NCBI RefSeq assembly: GCF_030463565.1
Contig: NC_134644.1
Location: forward strand, 132,119,388-132,183,387
From: Pelecanus crispus
Lineage: Eukaryota > Chordata > Aves > Pelecaniformes > Pelecanidae
Direction: 5' to 3'
Length of the DNA: 64,000 nucleotides
Under the pieces are notes generated by a model. That model made no database searches, was not told the origin of the DNA, and was given only the letters and a program-made list of their open reading frames with translations. The position numbers and the translations under genes are program-made. Shown in pieces: positions 23,331 through 37,800 of the stretch (position 1 is the first letter of the stretch; each line of letters opens with the position of its first letter).

Positions 23331-25409
23331 AGCAGAGGGAGATGAAGCCAGGCAGTTAGTATCCAGAACAGTCACCTGGAGTACAATTTTTGGATTCAGG
23401 TGACTGGCAGCAACTACTAGTTTCAGACAGCAAAGGCAGAACCTGCCAGAAGTCCACAGAGATTCTGCCCTGGAGTTGCACCAACGGAAAAACAATCTGG
23501 GAGCTCCTGTCAGCCTGATGAAATGTCATAACGATATAGTCACCAAACAACTTTACCATTAAATCACAAGGTAATCAACTTGTTATTGGCAGGGCAACCA
23601 AGTCAGGAAGGCTGACAGTAGCATGAGGAGGTTTCTCTGTGCCTCCCAATGCACAGGAGGTCACGGATAGCTTTGAAGGGATAAGGTTCCCCACTGGCAC
23701 AGAAGCAGGTGGTGAGACGCGTACCTGTTGCCCTACTCTACCCCAGCAACACCTCCCAAACACACAGGCTTAAGACTTTATCAATAAACACAATGGCATA
23801 TGCCTTCACAGTCCTGCTGGACACAGTTTATCACAATAAGCATTCACCAATACTAATAATGGGTGGCCTATGATGAAAGACCTGTGCCCTGCAAGGTAAT
23901 TTTTGTTCTCTACAGTCCAAGACACCAGGGCATTTAAAGCTCTCCAGTTTTTTTTTAAGTAACTCAGCGGACTCCACTTCCCTGATTTCCAAGCCTACAT
24001 TAAGTGATGGGAGAAAAACACATGCAAACTTTGCCTTGAACAGCTGCAGACTGCCACCGGGGCAGGCTTCCAGAAAGGTGGAAGGAAGATGGTGACAAAA
24101 AAGATGGAATAGTCTTATGACTGTATGGTATGCATCAATGTTTCATGCACATTATGGGAAAAAATCCTGGAGGGCAGATGGAAACATGAAATGGAGATGC
24201 TTTTGTAAGTCCCAGAGAATGTATTCCTCTAAGTGCTCTCCAACGAGACGCTTGAGCTCCTTTCACGCTGTGGGAAAGTAGCTGTAGGCTAGCAAAAAAT
24301 TTGCAATCAAAAGGTATGTTTTAGTTTAATTTTATTTTTAAAAAGTTGTGAAGAGATGCGTTTTACAATACTTGTGTGTTCAATTATTTTTCAGACAGGT
24401 GTTTAGAAAATGGATTTATTTACTGATTTAGCTGATGGTGCTTTTTCAATGAAAAAATAATGACCTTAAAAACAAAGCAGGTCATGCAAGGAGTGCTCCT
24501 CTAGATAATGTACACAAGATCCTGAATACTGTCAGGCAACATTTCTAATTAGCTCAACTGACATAGTGGTCTCAACATGGAACATCTTCTATGTTTTACA
24601 GGGTGTTGGAGGTAAAGTGCTTGACCAGTGTTTTGTTACAACTGTTTATGTTTAGCACCTTTGTATTGCCTGTTTCTTGTCCCCTTCCAGAATTGCATAA
24701 TCCATTTCAATCTTCTGGGAGTTCTCCAGGAAACCCTCCTTTCACCACTCTGCCTTTGCAACCTCCTGCTGAGCTGAGCTGACAATTTCAAGGTTCAGAT
24801 CCACCTTTCGTTTATCTTCTGAAATCTGATGGCTATCTTTTAGCTAATAATTCCCCTCTTCATATGGGCTGCAGCTTTTTTATGTGCTAAGAGAAATCAG
24901 AAAAAATAAAGATGTTACTAGTCACCCCACTCTTTACAAACTCTATTTTAATACTGCTAACTAGTTTCTTCCCTCATGACCACATTCAAATTCTTTTCCC
25001 CAAACTTTTCTTTTCACCGTGTTCCCTTCAAAACTGCAAGATGCCTTCCAAATTACTTCCACATACTACATATGCTGTTGTAGGTTTTTCTGGGACATAC
25101 GTAATGGGGTAAGTTGTTTGCTATTGTTTCAAAACTTGAAATGGTCAGACACTGTTGGATAGGCATTTCTGTATAAAGGGTTCTGCCTTTGTTTTTTTTT
25201 TAAAGAAAAAAACCAGTAGGCATTACATTTGTAACAGCACACATGTGCAACTAGCTATCCTCATGCTGAAGGATATTACTCCCTAACAAATTCCTGGGAG
25301 ACTTAAGGGCCTCATTTATAAAGACAACAGGCAAACTGTGATAATACACTGCAAGGCTACCTATCAACAAGCTTCATCCAGGAGTGCTAGAGGTGCATTT
25401 CCTTAATGA

Positions 25410-25470
25410 AAAGGAAAAAAAAAAAAAGTAGGAAAAAAAGAAGAAAAAGGAAAAAACCCAACACCTCCTT
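25410..25470. repeat. Purine-rich low-complexity tract
   Basis: An almost pure A/G stretch on the plus strand. A similar A-run is at about 25950-25975. Confidence 0.85.
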
Positions 25471-26367
25471 TACCTGCAATGTTTTTGTCAGACCTCTCCC
25501 ACACACTCTTTTCACTCCTATAAATTACTGTAAAATACACTGCAAAATCAAGACAATTCTGTAGCAGTTGTTACATATACACAAGCTCACTCTACTAAAT
25601 AAAAGTTTTAGAACAGCAAAGCAGTTCAAAATTCCTTGTGTACTTCACCCTCAGCAAAGATTGAGCACGCTAATGAAACTTCATGACAGCATAGCTTTGT
25701 ATTTGAGACTGCGTTAAGATTTATAAACACTCTGAACATGACTAAGGTCTGGAGCAGGGGGGCAGCATAACCAAAGCTGGGGAAGGCTGTGATTAGTGAT
25801 GAGGAAATGAGAGGAGATCAAATCAGCTGAGAAAGGAGGCAGAAAAGTGCAACTCATATTTGGGACCTGGCACAGCAAAGAAATACACCATTAAAGCTTT
25901 AAAGTGAGAATGATGAGAGGATGCCATTTTGAGGAGCAGAGTAAGAGTAAAAAAAAAAAAAAAAGAAAAAACCCCAAAACCAAACCCACAATATGAAAAA
26001 TGCAAAAGCATCAAAAAGTGTGATCAAGAGCTCTTATATTTATGTAGTCAGGTACTGGAGAAAGCCCTGACTCAGCAGCACTGATGTGACAGATGACACT
26101 GACTGGGAGGAAGGCAAACCAATGCTTCTTAAACTGAAGGTCATGTCACATTGGCAGGGGTATAGGCAGCAGCAGGGGCAAACACAGAGTCCCATGTAAC
26201 GTCATCCGTCCTCTATGTCTGTGCCTCCCCACGAACACACAGTTCCCTCCAGCCTTCAAACTCTCTCTCCTTGCACCCACGTGAGGAGCTGAGCTCCGGG
26301 GAGTGCAGAGGTGAGCCGTGCCGTGGTGCCACCTCAGTTGGGACAGGCGTGCTCCTTGCCGTGCCTA

Positions 26368-26386
26368 GCTGGGCTGGGCTGGGCTG
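26368..26386. repeat. Short GGGCT pentanucleotide run
   Basis: Three tandem GGGCT units inside a local GC-rich patch. Confidence 0.8.
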
Positions 26387-29300
26387 CTTCGTGCCTTCCC
26401 CACAGCCCCAGGGCTGCCCAAGGCAGGCAGGGAGCAGGCAGCACCAAGAGCAGGGTCACCTCTCTCCTAGAGATCTCCAGGCTTCCCAAATAGGGCAAGG
26501 TAGCTACGGGACAGAGCTGCAAAGACTTGGGCAGTGAAGATAACTTGATGCCACTCCTCATGGGATGGATCTCTTACACAGAGGGTAGAGAGCACAGAGA
26601 ACGAAGGGAAGGGAAAGACATGGAGGAACAAGGGATCTGACACAGTAAAGTTTCCGAGAAGTCCTTCAGTACAGCAGGACTGATAACTAGGCAAGGGTAG
26701 CTGAGTGAAGACTGGATTTGACATGCAAAATTTTGGGGTTGGGGAATACCAACAGTAAAGGTTGTTACTCTGTGTGAGACAGTAAGAGAAATTAAGAGAT
26801 GTAGGGACAGTGGCTGGAGTGCAGAAGTTCGGAGGTGGCCAGTGAGTGACAGTGCATCTCGGTGGATGAGGAGCCCACAGCAAATAAATATAACAAGAGT
26901 CTGATCTAAGTTTGAGAACGGCTAAGTTAAATGGCAAGGGGAGGGCTGCTACCTGAGCCAGAGAGCTCTGCTCCAGACGAAGTAGTTTAAACCCTCTTGT
27001 GAAGTTATTGTGCAATTGGGCATGCAATACTTACTGCATCAGCTTCCTCCTCCAGCCTCTGCAGGATCCTGTAGCTGTTTCTTGGGTATTGTTCACGTCT
27101 GATGAGTCACAGTGCTTGCAGCAGGCCCAGGCCCAGCTGGACACTATAGCATAGGTAAGGCTACTGACCTTTATTTGCTAGGTTTTTACCTGGTTACCTC
27201 GGGCCTCTGCTGTGGCACTGTGCACCACCCGGGGTGGGGTTGGGAGGGAATCACTCCTGGATTCGGTGGCAATGTCACTTGCAAAACCACAGCCCAGAGC
27301 ATGTATGAGGGCACTGATCAAGAATCCTGTTGTGTTTCTTTGTCTTCTGCTACATCCTTTGTGGTCCTTTGTGTTGATTCATCCCCGAGGCCAGGTCCAG
27401 GTGTGCTCTCTCGATCTCATTTATGTGGGCAGTGACCTGTACCTGTCCATCCCGTAATGATTCGTATCTGAGTAGGGTCAGACATACGTGAACTGGAGGC
27501 CACCAGAGCCTTGGCAGACTCTTCAAAACTAATCAGTCATTACAACCAACTTGCTTACAATCCCCACCACAAAGAGCAGCACTCTTGGCTACCTGCCAAC
27601 GTGTATGGAGCATTTACCTCCAGTCAGGATGATCCTGGAGTAAAGAAGGACATGGGTAGTGAGCCAGGTGGGAAGAAATACAAACTCCAGTACAGTATAA
27701 GCAATTAACCCAAAGAAACCTTAGAGTGGAAACTAACTCACCACAACAAGCATTTACTGTACGTACTACAGTAAGTAGTCCTTTTTGATATAACTTTGAG
27801 AATTAAGTTCCGCATGGACACATGATGCTGTACAAGGAACTGAAGTGTGTTCAAGGTAACATCCTACTGTGGACTAAGCCATAGTAAGTTGTTTTTGTTA
27901 ATTATTTCCCAGTGACCAACAGCCTAGACATTCTTTCTCACTACCTCCATTTTAAGGTTCACAAAGGGACAATTCTACCTATTACCTGCTTGAGTGAATC
28001 CCATGTTTCCATATTTAGAAAAGCAAAATAGAAGTAAAAAAAGAAAATGCAGTAAATTTTGCATGCAGTTTCTGTTTGTTAGGGCAAATCTTTTTTTCAA
28101 CATACAGGAAGAATATCATGCAGAAGGTAAAAAAAATCCCCACAATAAATTATTCCTCACTCTCTGCCTTTAAGAGACTACTCTAATAGATGACACAAAT
28201 GGGTCTGAGCAACGGTAGTAACTGTTTTCAAGCCTATCTTCTCGGAGCCACTGAGATGCCAAAAGAATGGGTCAGGTGGACATACATTTCAGATCTGCTA
28301 AGTCCTGGTCCCATCTCTCTCACGTACACCTCTGCAATTTTGAGCAAAAGCAGCTCATATCTACTGCATATCAGCTAGTGCATTTTTATCAACCTCCAGT
28401 CCTTGCTTAAATAAAGAAACAAAACCACTTAAGTAAATCCAGCCTACCCCTCTGTCAAGTATGCCCTTCTCTTGCAACCTGACCCTACCATTCCTAGTTT
28501 CTAACGTGCAGCCCTAGCCACTCTGCTCTTGCAGATCCTCCACCATCCATCAGCAATCGCAGCACCACATTCCTCCTTCAAAGGTTTCACTGCTCTAATG
28601 GCAAAGCCTGAGGAATCACTTCAGCTCCACACTGCAAAAGCCCGTAAGTCATTGTGAGCTGTGAATTAAGCGTTCGAGCTTTCGATTAGAAACACAGGCT
28701 GTTCTTTATTTACAAAGGCCTGGATGTTAAGAAGACACCACTACAAACAGAAGGAGTATTTATTTACAGATATCATTAGCAATTTACAAGAAAATGTAAT
28801 AAAACAAGTCACATATGAATGGCTGAAGCACCGAGTGGCTAACTGGATATTTCAGCTATCTTAATTAACTTCAGTATTGCATCAAATGCTGTAAGAGAGC
28901 GACAGATCACTAATGCCAAGTTAGTCATTTTCAGTAACAGTTCTCATGGAATTTTTTCCTTCTAAATAATCAAAACAATTGGTCATTGGGCCTTATAAGG
29001 AAAAGTGCCATACCAAACAGAATTTCATAAAATACAGCTGGTTTAACTTCATGGTTCCCTCCAGCATATCTGCAGCACCTGAATTTTCGGCCTGCATTTT
29101 TCTGTTTTTTTTTAAAAAAAGATTACAAGATAAAACTATTAAAATAATTAGCAGTAACTTGCTCAGATGGTTTTATCTGTTCTTACGACAGTGAGAGACA
29201 TTCAATAAAACCACCGCATAGCAAGGTTTAAACTAATAAACACCACTACTTTATTTTTTAACAGCAAAGTATGAGCCTGTGAGATTTACTGCCAGAAGGT

Positions 29301-31656
29301 AGCATACAGTTAGACAAGACTTACACAGATAACTGGATCATCCATAATTATAATACAATTTCAAGAGGGCTTCAGAAAAAATAATACCAACCCTCTTTTT
29401 TCAGGACAAAATCCAAACCAGTAGAGAGTTAAATAAGAGAAGATCTTCTCTGTATCTGATGGTTATACCACCCCTTGAAGCATCTGATAGTAGCTAGTAT
29501 CAAGACAAAATACAGGACTAGACAGAACAGTAGTCAGAATTCCTGTGTTGTATCAGATCTAGAGAGGATAACACTTTTGTGAACTCCAAACAGCAGCCTT
29601 CCATCTCTCCAGAGCATCTTTTGAAACATGCAGTTGAGCTTGCCTCGAGTATAGCAAAGTATATGTTTTAAGACCTCGGGCACTGGGATACCTGCCAAGT
29701 CACAACAAATATGTATACATAATCTAATCTACTTAAATTTTGAGTGGAAACTCTGTGCCCTTTAGATACATCCCTCAAGGCTACGAATAGCATACTTGTT
29801 GGACAGGATGAAGTTTCCCTGTGTAAGTAATAACTGAGCTCTTCTGGCATCTAACCACTCCTCCCCGCTTCTTTCAAAACCAAAGACTGGGGAGGGAGGA
29901 GTGATGAGGATGAAGGTGAGAAGGTTTGGAGATAGGGGCAAAAGGAGATTAAGGAAGAAGAAACAGAGACTAGTTATAGGTAAATTAGGAACAACAAGGC
30001 TCTCTTAATAAAACAGCTATAAGAAAGCAATGCCTTCCCCCTGTCTCCCCTTTATCTGGCAGGTGACAAGTTGGTAAAAAGAAAAATCCCCAAAACGGAG
30101 AATCCCATGAAGAGCAGGAGGCCTCAAAAGTGAAGTGAAGCAAAGCGGAGGCAAAGCAGCAGTGCTAACAAATTGCAAGGCAACACTCACTGTCCAACAG
30201 ATTTGAATACAGAGAGGATTATTCACAGCCTTGGTATGGTCACCTTTTCTTAGGAAAAAGTGGCGAGAAAGAAAGCCAGTGAAATCCTTGGGAGCCTGTA
30301 CAGACTTCTACAGCTAAAAATAAAGTTAACAAAACAAAAATCAAAACAGTTTAGAATACACACGAATGTAAACAAACGGGCGTATTTTGACAGCACAAAG
30401 CAGTAGCTAAATAACTGCATTGCCTTCTAAAATGAGGGAATATTACTATTTTTCTTAAGAAGCAGGTGACTATTGGGATTGAAATTTCATACTGCACTTG
30501 TTTCTATGACCTATGAACCTTCTGTTAAGAAAAGCTAAACAACTGGATAAATTTTAATAAGAGATCTTTGCATTTGGACTCCAGAAGAAAAATTTCACTG
30601 GCAGCCTTACTTCCTACCACTAACCAATCTCATAAAATATAGTATCTACTAATCCTTTAAAATACTTGGTCTAATTGCACACAATAATGTATGCACAGAC
30701 TTATCTGAAGCACATCTAGTGTGGTCTATGCTACTTTTTTTAGCAGGATTTTTTTATTTTTCTTTACTTCTAACAGATAATGTTACAACTACGAAGTTCA
30801 AACCGCAACTGCCCAGCATACCCAAATCTGAGTACCAGAGGGCAGGCAAGGGAGATGTGGAGACTCGTGCCCATGCCATCAGTGTTTGTAACTGCACAAA
30901 GAAGCAGTCTTTAAGAAAAAGAAATACTTGTGAACACGAAGCATGGATTCATGACCAGCTAACGCTGGGTAATACAGTCTGACAGCACGGCACCCACCCA
31001 AGCTTTCTGTCATTAAGAACACATGAGAAAGTAACACATACAAACTTGGCTGTAGAAATTACATTTCTTTTCTGCCTCCTATCATATCACAGAAATCTGC
31101 CAGCGTAAAGAAAGGTATGCATCCCCTTCTCCTGCAGAGAGAGCTGGAAGCTCATCTTACTAAACCACACTTGGTACATATTATCGACCACACACAATAC
31201 ACTTATTTCTGACCTGTAGCGATGATAATCTTCCATCCCACTCCCCAAACACACCACTCTCTCCCAGCCCCGCCAGTTAGTACAAGCTGCCACCACGACT
31301 AGTGCTGGGGGGAAACATCTGCTAAGGGGCCGGGTACAAAATGGTCAAAAAGAGTTAGGGTTACATGAAGGAACAGCTAAGAAAAGTGACACAACGCTAC
31401 CAAAACAGGTACAATGGCCTGATGACTTCAACACGTCCCTTGCTGAAATCATCTGTTTCCTTACCAAAGCAGAGGGGTGCCTTCAGAGGAGCCTGTATCC
31501 CAAATGGGAACACGAGAACATGTCAGACATCTGTATTTCAGTCTTATTGTTACCACAGTTGTCACCAAAACTTTAAGGTTTGTACCCAAAAGGCTGTACT
31601 TGCAAAGATGAGGGCTCATACTTCCCTTGAATTACAGGGCCACAGAAACCAGCACT

Positions 31657-31737
31657 GTTTTGTTTTGTTTAAAAAAAAAGAAAAAAAAAACCCAAACAAA
31701 AAAACCCAAACCCAAAACCAACACAAAACAAAACACT
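31657..31737. repeat. A-rich low-complexity tract with AAACCC and AAAAC units
   Basis: Starts with TTTTG repeats and continues as A-runs with scattered AAACCC and AAAAC units. Too irregular to be telomeric. Confidence 0.85.
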
Positions 31738-33984
31738 GAAGAATCACTCAGCATGGATATAGCTATGGTAGAGATAATTGCTGCTAGTCAACCTCAAGGC
31801 CTGATCCCTCATCAGATTTGATAGCTGCCTTGGCAAGCAGCTTCAGCAGTTACCTTCTCATCTCTGGACCCAATCCCAAAAGCAAAGCAGCTATCTCCAG
31901 AACTAGGTAACTCCACCTAAGCGAGCACCTTGTTTACCGGGTCAACCCACAGGCAGAGGCAACCATGCCCAGCCAACACTCCAAGCTGGCCAGACACGAG
32001 CCACCTCCTTGCTGGAGGCTGGGCTGTGTGGCAAAAGCAGTGCCAGGCTCAAGTGCCCATGAGCAGCTCAGAGGCAGGGGGTAACAGCTCTGGCACAGCA
32101 CCTTGACTAACACTTTGGGATTGGAGATGGACACATCTGTCCAGCTGTCACATTGAACAGAGCACTCTGTCAGCCTGTCCAGAGCTTAGTTATTTCGAGC
32201 GTGCCTCCACACTGAAACAGTTCAAAGTACGGTGCTTCTTCCTCCCTCCCTTTCCTTCTCGCACAGGTGCTTGTCTGGCCACACAGTATACCAGGCCAGA
32301 GAGCTAAACCAGTCAAATTAAGCCTACAGAAAAAATACCAACCATTTCATGCAGTCTAAGTCTTTGGAGTGGCTTAGTGCCAGCACAAGAGGAGGCAGAG
32401 AAGAGCCATCTCAGGTACAGGGATGAGCAGGTTGGGATTCCCACAGCTCTAGCCCGAACTGTAAATCACCAAGGAGCTGCACCCACAGACTTCCTATGGT
32501 CTCTCGGCACTAACCAGATTGAGTAGCCGTTCAGAGTCAGAAACAGCAGAAATTTCAGCACCCTGTTAAACAAGAGCATTTGGCACCACCTCCATCTTGC
32601 AGACCCAACATCCAAGAGGGCGGCGAGTGGAACCAACCTGGCAGAACAGACTGAGCACAACAGGCTAATGGAGTATCACAGCACTGTGAGATGCTCTCAC
32701 TTAGCAGGGGTGATGAGAGGTACTAAATTACTAAGTTCATATTATTGGCGGTGCATATATTTCCTTGAATAAACTTGGTCAGAACTAAGTTTGTCAAACA
32801 TCTACAATCACAAAAGAGAGAAGCACTGGACAACTGTTTCAACTCACTATTCCCACTACAGTGAAAATAAGGTAGAAGTTTACAGTCGTCTGCACCAGAG
32901 ATGGCTACCAACCACAGAGACCAGCACAGGGGCTTCTGAAAGGTGAATTAAAAAAAAGTATCGACTATACTTATTTCATATTGAAATTCATTCTTCTGAT
33001 TTAACAGGAAGCAAGGCTGCCATGCGATGAGGTAGAAGAGTCTCAGAACAGCATCAAATCCAAATAAATACTTTTTGCCTCATTTCAATCTTGAGGAAAG
33101 GTGTAGAAAAATTAACTGGACATACAGTATATGATGGTAGCATGGCCTCTTGCTTGGAGCATATTTTCAAAGAAAGAATGAAAACATGAAGGTAAAGAGA
33201 AAATCGAATAAAACGTAACACAATTTTTAAAGTTGAACCATGTCAAACACCCAACTTTTCTTCAACATGACAAAACAATCTTTATATAAAGGAAGCCCAA
33301 CAGTTCTAGTCTCACTCAGTAAAAAATCTGATATACTACCACCTGAACAGTAGTTTGTTGAGCTAAGAAGAGAGGGGTTAGTTCAAGAATAGTATGGCAG
33401 GAAAAGCAGCAGATCAAGAGGAGATGACAACAGATTTCTTTCTGAAAGGTGGAAGGATGTTATTTATGGACTTCTGCCAAGACTGGCATTCAGCCTTTTT
33501 TGATTCAACATCTTCATTTAGATTTTTTTTATGCCTTTAAGTGAGCACTACCAAAATGTGTAGAAAATACGAAACTAGGAGGTACCAGAAGTACAGTGCA
33601 GGCTGAAACAACACACAAGAAAAATTGCTACAAATCTTAAGGACAGCTGTGACAGAAATGGGATGAAAAGTAACAACAAAGGACAGAGTAACACACTTAG
33701 AGACTAGTGGTTTCTGCTGAGAAGTGACAAATCATTAGTTGGAAGTAGCAGAGAAGGGACAAGTTTGTGTATAACCATCCTGAAGTCACTAAAGAGAGCT
33801 GGTTCAGAAGAAATAAAATACAATGATTCAAAAAAGCAGCTGTATTTCCAGTGCAGAATGGGACATACAGATGCCACTACAGCAGACTACCAAGATATTG
33901 CTGGGAACACCATGTATAAATCTGATAAAACATATTCACAGAAAATTTATTTGGGATGGCACAACAAAACAACTGACCAAAAGG

Positions 33985-34009
33985 AAAAAAAAAAAAAAAA
34001 AAAAAAAAA
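33985..34009. repeat. Poly(A) tract, 25 A
   Basis: Twenty-five A on the plus strand. The roughly 450 bp before it (about 33540-33984) may be a decayed retroposon ending in this tail, but I could not recognise the family. Confidence 0.9.
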
Positions 34010-34254
34010 GTACACCAATGAGACAATCAGCAGGGCTAGCATAAAGAATAAGCATAAGCTTATCATAAATAAGTGGCTTTAAGTTTACGTGTCAGAAGAT
34101 AGGGATGTGAAGAGAGGAAAAAATGTAACTAGGATCTATAGAGGTTCACAGACAGACAGACATGGTTTCTGTGACAGCAAGGCATTTGGCTCAGCCCGGG
34201 TGATCTGTTCCAGTTCTGGGTCCCTGAATTCTCATCAGAACGCAACGATGGTCC

Positions 34255-34860
34255 TAGCCAGTCAGAGCAGAAGCCCATCCAGTCCAGCATCCTTGCTCCA
34301 GTAACAGCAGATCATGAGGAAGGCAAGCGTGTAGTATTTTGGGGAAGTATCACCATTTGTGATTTAGGGAATTCCTGTGCTAGACAGATTTAATAGCCCT
34401 CTTTTCCACTAATTTGACAGTCCCCTCTTGTGCCCATGTAAACTTTTTCACTCAGAACGTCCCATGGCAAGGAGTTCCACAGCTTAATTTCACATTTTAG
34501 TCACAACTGCTTTCTTTTAGCTTGTCCTGAACCCATCTCCCACTATTTCTCTTTCCTCTCAGTTAATAATTTTGCTCCTCCTTCATCCCATCTATGCCAC
34601 TCATGATTCCTTTACTATCCTGTCCGTGACATGAAACCTCTATTGTATTCTCCCTTTTGTAGTCTCTTATCAGGCTGAAAAGTCTAAGCCTACTTAGGCC
34701 TTCCTTACATGGAAGCTGTTTCACTACTTTGTGTTCATCACCTTATCCTGTATTTTCTCCATTCTACATATATCTTTTGTACAGTATTCAGGAGACAGAC
34801 ACACCATGGATTGCTGCCTGTTTTACTTCTTTCCTAACAATTCCCAATGTCCACCGAAGT
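34255..34860 (-). mobile_element. Decayed CR1-type LINE 3' fragment, minus strand
   Basis: The plus-strand text starts with CATCCAGTCCAGCATCC near 34270, matching the start of the copy at 20200 (CATCTAGGCCAGTATTC). It stays alignable through phrases such as AGGGAATTCCTG against AGGGACTTCCTG. This is a second member of the same family, in the same orientation, holding only the 3' part. Confidence 0.7.
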
Positions 34861-37800
34861 ACTACAGATAGTAAGCTTGAGGTCTACATGAAGCAAGCCA
34901 GCATAAACTTGAATAACAACACGGGGGCAGGTGAGGACACATGAACAAACACAACATATTGGTGAAGAGGCAACACAACTTTTGGAAAAGGAATCAAGCT
35001 CTATGAAGCAAGTGGAGTTCTCTGAAGGAATCAGTAAACATGTAGATAAGGGAGATGTGAACGGCATGCAGGTATACCTGCACTGAAGTGGCTAGAGACT
35101 GACAGATGAAGCTGAACAGGCTGGTACTTACTGCCTCTTCCAAAGAAAGAGCTGGAGATGTGAAATGAAATGATGAAGACATAGGCTCAAGAAGGAAATG
35201 TAGCCTTTCTTCACACATTTCTGCTGTGGAATTCCCCGCAACAGGGTGTTTAGACACTTAAGAGTTTACAAAGGCTCAAGTGGTCACAGGAACAAGTTCA
35301 TGAAGAGTCCAGTAAGGGTTAGTAAACACAAACCCACTGCATCTGGCTCAGGAAGACTTGGACAAGCTAATTAATCGAAGATCAAGAGAATACTCTGGGA
35401 AAGCTATCCCTACATGCTTGCCGTGCTCCTGTGCCTTTCACCAACACCTTTGGTTTTGCCCCTTTCAGAAACAGAACACGGGGCTTTGATATGCACACAA
35501 GTGTAATTATTCTTACTAAATAAAATGCAGACAGAATTTGATCAGCATTTCTCGGGTTGATTTAAAGTAGTATTTGTCACCTCAGGCCTTGATTGAGCTG
35601 GTAAGACCTGTGATAACAGTTCTCTAACAACTCTTGATTTGTTAATTTACACAAGAACTGACACTGCTGCTGGTAGGTACAAATACTAACTCAAATCCAG
35701 CATATTTTACTATTGGCAGAATGAGTAGGATCACATTTCACGATGCTGCCAAACACTTGCCATTATAAGACAAACTCCTCTACATGAGACAACTTACGAC
35801 TTTGCCGAACTGCCATTGTTTGGGCTGAAGTTTTACAAGGAAGTGTCTGCTTCAGTGTTTTGTTTCTTCACTTTTTATTAATTCAAAACACTACAGCCAT
35901 TTCAAAAAAATAAAGGTTAATGTAAAAAAAAAGTTTTGTCTCTGTCAAAAGATTCTGGCAGACTTTTCCTACTTTTCCTAGAGTTCTGAACCCCTGTCCT
36001 TTGGAGACTTGAAACTAGACAGGGATAGTGGTAGAGCTGTCATTCCTGTGAACTCTACCCAAATTTGACCAATTTCTTGATTGCTTATTCCGCAAGCCCT
36101 TTAGTCATTCAGAAACCAATCTTTTGAGTCAGATAATTGAACGCTGTCCTAGAGAACTCACATTCTACTAGAGATCTCTGTGTCATTTAAATTGAACGTT
36201 ACAGAAGAGGTCATTAATTTTCCAGGTCCTTGGCATGGGTCTACAAGGAGTGATTTGCAGAAATACTTAGTGCCTGCAGCTGCAGTGGACGGCAGTGGAA
36301 GCTGCATTCTAAACAGATTACAACGACAATGGTTTTGCAAAACTCGGCCTAGTAATCTCAAAACAGGTTCTCCCAAAAAATGCCACAGAAACGTGATTCT
36401 TAAAAAAAAAAAAAACCCCAAACCTCAGAAAAACCACAAGAGCCATTTAATTTATTCTCACTCTGCATTTTATCCTGTAAACGCACTGCAGGCTCTCCTG
36501 CTTTGGTATCAAGGTGCTTACAGTACAAGTGTCATGATGCAGGTTGGGCAAGTAGTGTCTCTCCATCACAAGAGTCAGAAACGATCTACAAGCAGCTAGG
36601 TATTTCACAAGGGTATGGACTGTGGCTGTAGGGCAGATTTCTCAAAGTATCCAGAGCCTGAAGCAAAACATCAAATGTGCTACAGAGCATACCAGAACTC
36701 TGTATAAATATGTTCCATTGTCAAGATCCATGTATAAGTTTCCAGCCAGCAAACTGGCTTGTGAACTCCCATCTGCAGGATACATACAGCTCTGAGAACT
36801 AGCATCCTACTGCGTATTTGCCTTCAGTGATACAGGGCCTAAGAAGTAGGACAGCATAGAAGCGCCCATGGCTATGACTGAGAGAAACATAATTTGACTT
36901 TCTGTAAATGAGGGACAGCTGAATTTACTATTTTATTTAAAAACAGCAGTGTCAGACATAGTTGTTAAATTAACATACAAAATTAAACAGGGTACAGATA
37001 TGAAACCGCAAGTACTTTAACTGCTTTTTCCCCTTTCCACATGTCTCAGTTCTCCTCCCTAGAGTAACACTGTAAGCTTGTCAGGGGAAGGACAGACGCC
37101 TGCTGTTTTCCTTTTCAACCTCTAGCACACTGAATCCTAAAAATGGATGCTACTTTTTTTTTTTTCTTTTAAAAGACATGAACAAAGCAACACTACTCCA
37201 AAAGCCTCCTTTAGTTCTATTTATTCTTACCCGGTCATCAGTGCTTAGAAACAAACATTCTTCCTGTCCACTGCTCTCCTGTGAAAGACCACAGTATCTA
37301 TAGTTACTGGAGAAGAGCGCTTCAGTTATCTAGGCTCTGATCCTTCCCATGCTTTACTTTTCAGCTTGCCCCAGAAGGCTTGCTTTCTCAGAGGATATCA
37401 GAACCAAGATTACTCTCTTTCCAAAGGCAGCTACTGAAATTCTCTCTCATCACTGGGAAGCTCGTCATTCCTTAAAAGAACCACATACTGAGATCACATC
37501 TGAAACTGAAGAGCTGAAGAGTCACTTCTGATCAACTTACAGCTTCCAGCCAACTTGCCAGGTCTCCCCCAGTGCAAGGAAAGCAGTGAGACTGCAACTC
37601 TAGCCCTAAGGAAAGCTGTCAGAGAGCACAGGCTGAGCTTTTCAAAAAACAGCTACCAAATTCCCCCAAACCACTTTTTCTTCTTAGTTGCAGGTCCTCC
37701 TGTCAAAGGAAAGCATACTGGGCAGGTGGCACACACCACCACAGTAACACTGCAAAACTCTCACCAGAAGGACAGAAATAGCACCAGAAACAGCACCTCA

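Noticed and set aside
31657-31737. Interstitial telomere repeat
   Set aside because: AAACCC units are irregular and mixed with AAAAC; they are not TTAGGG/CCCTAA arrays.
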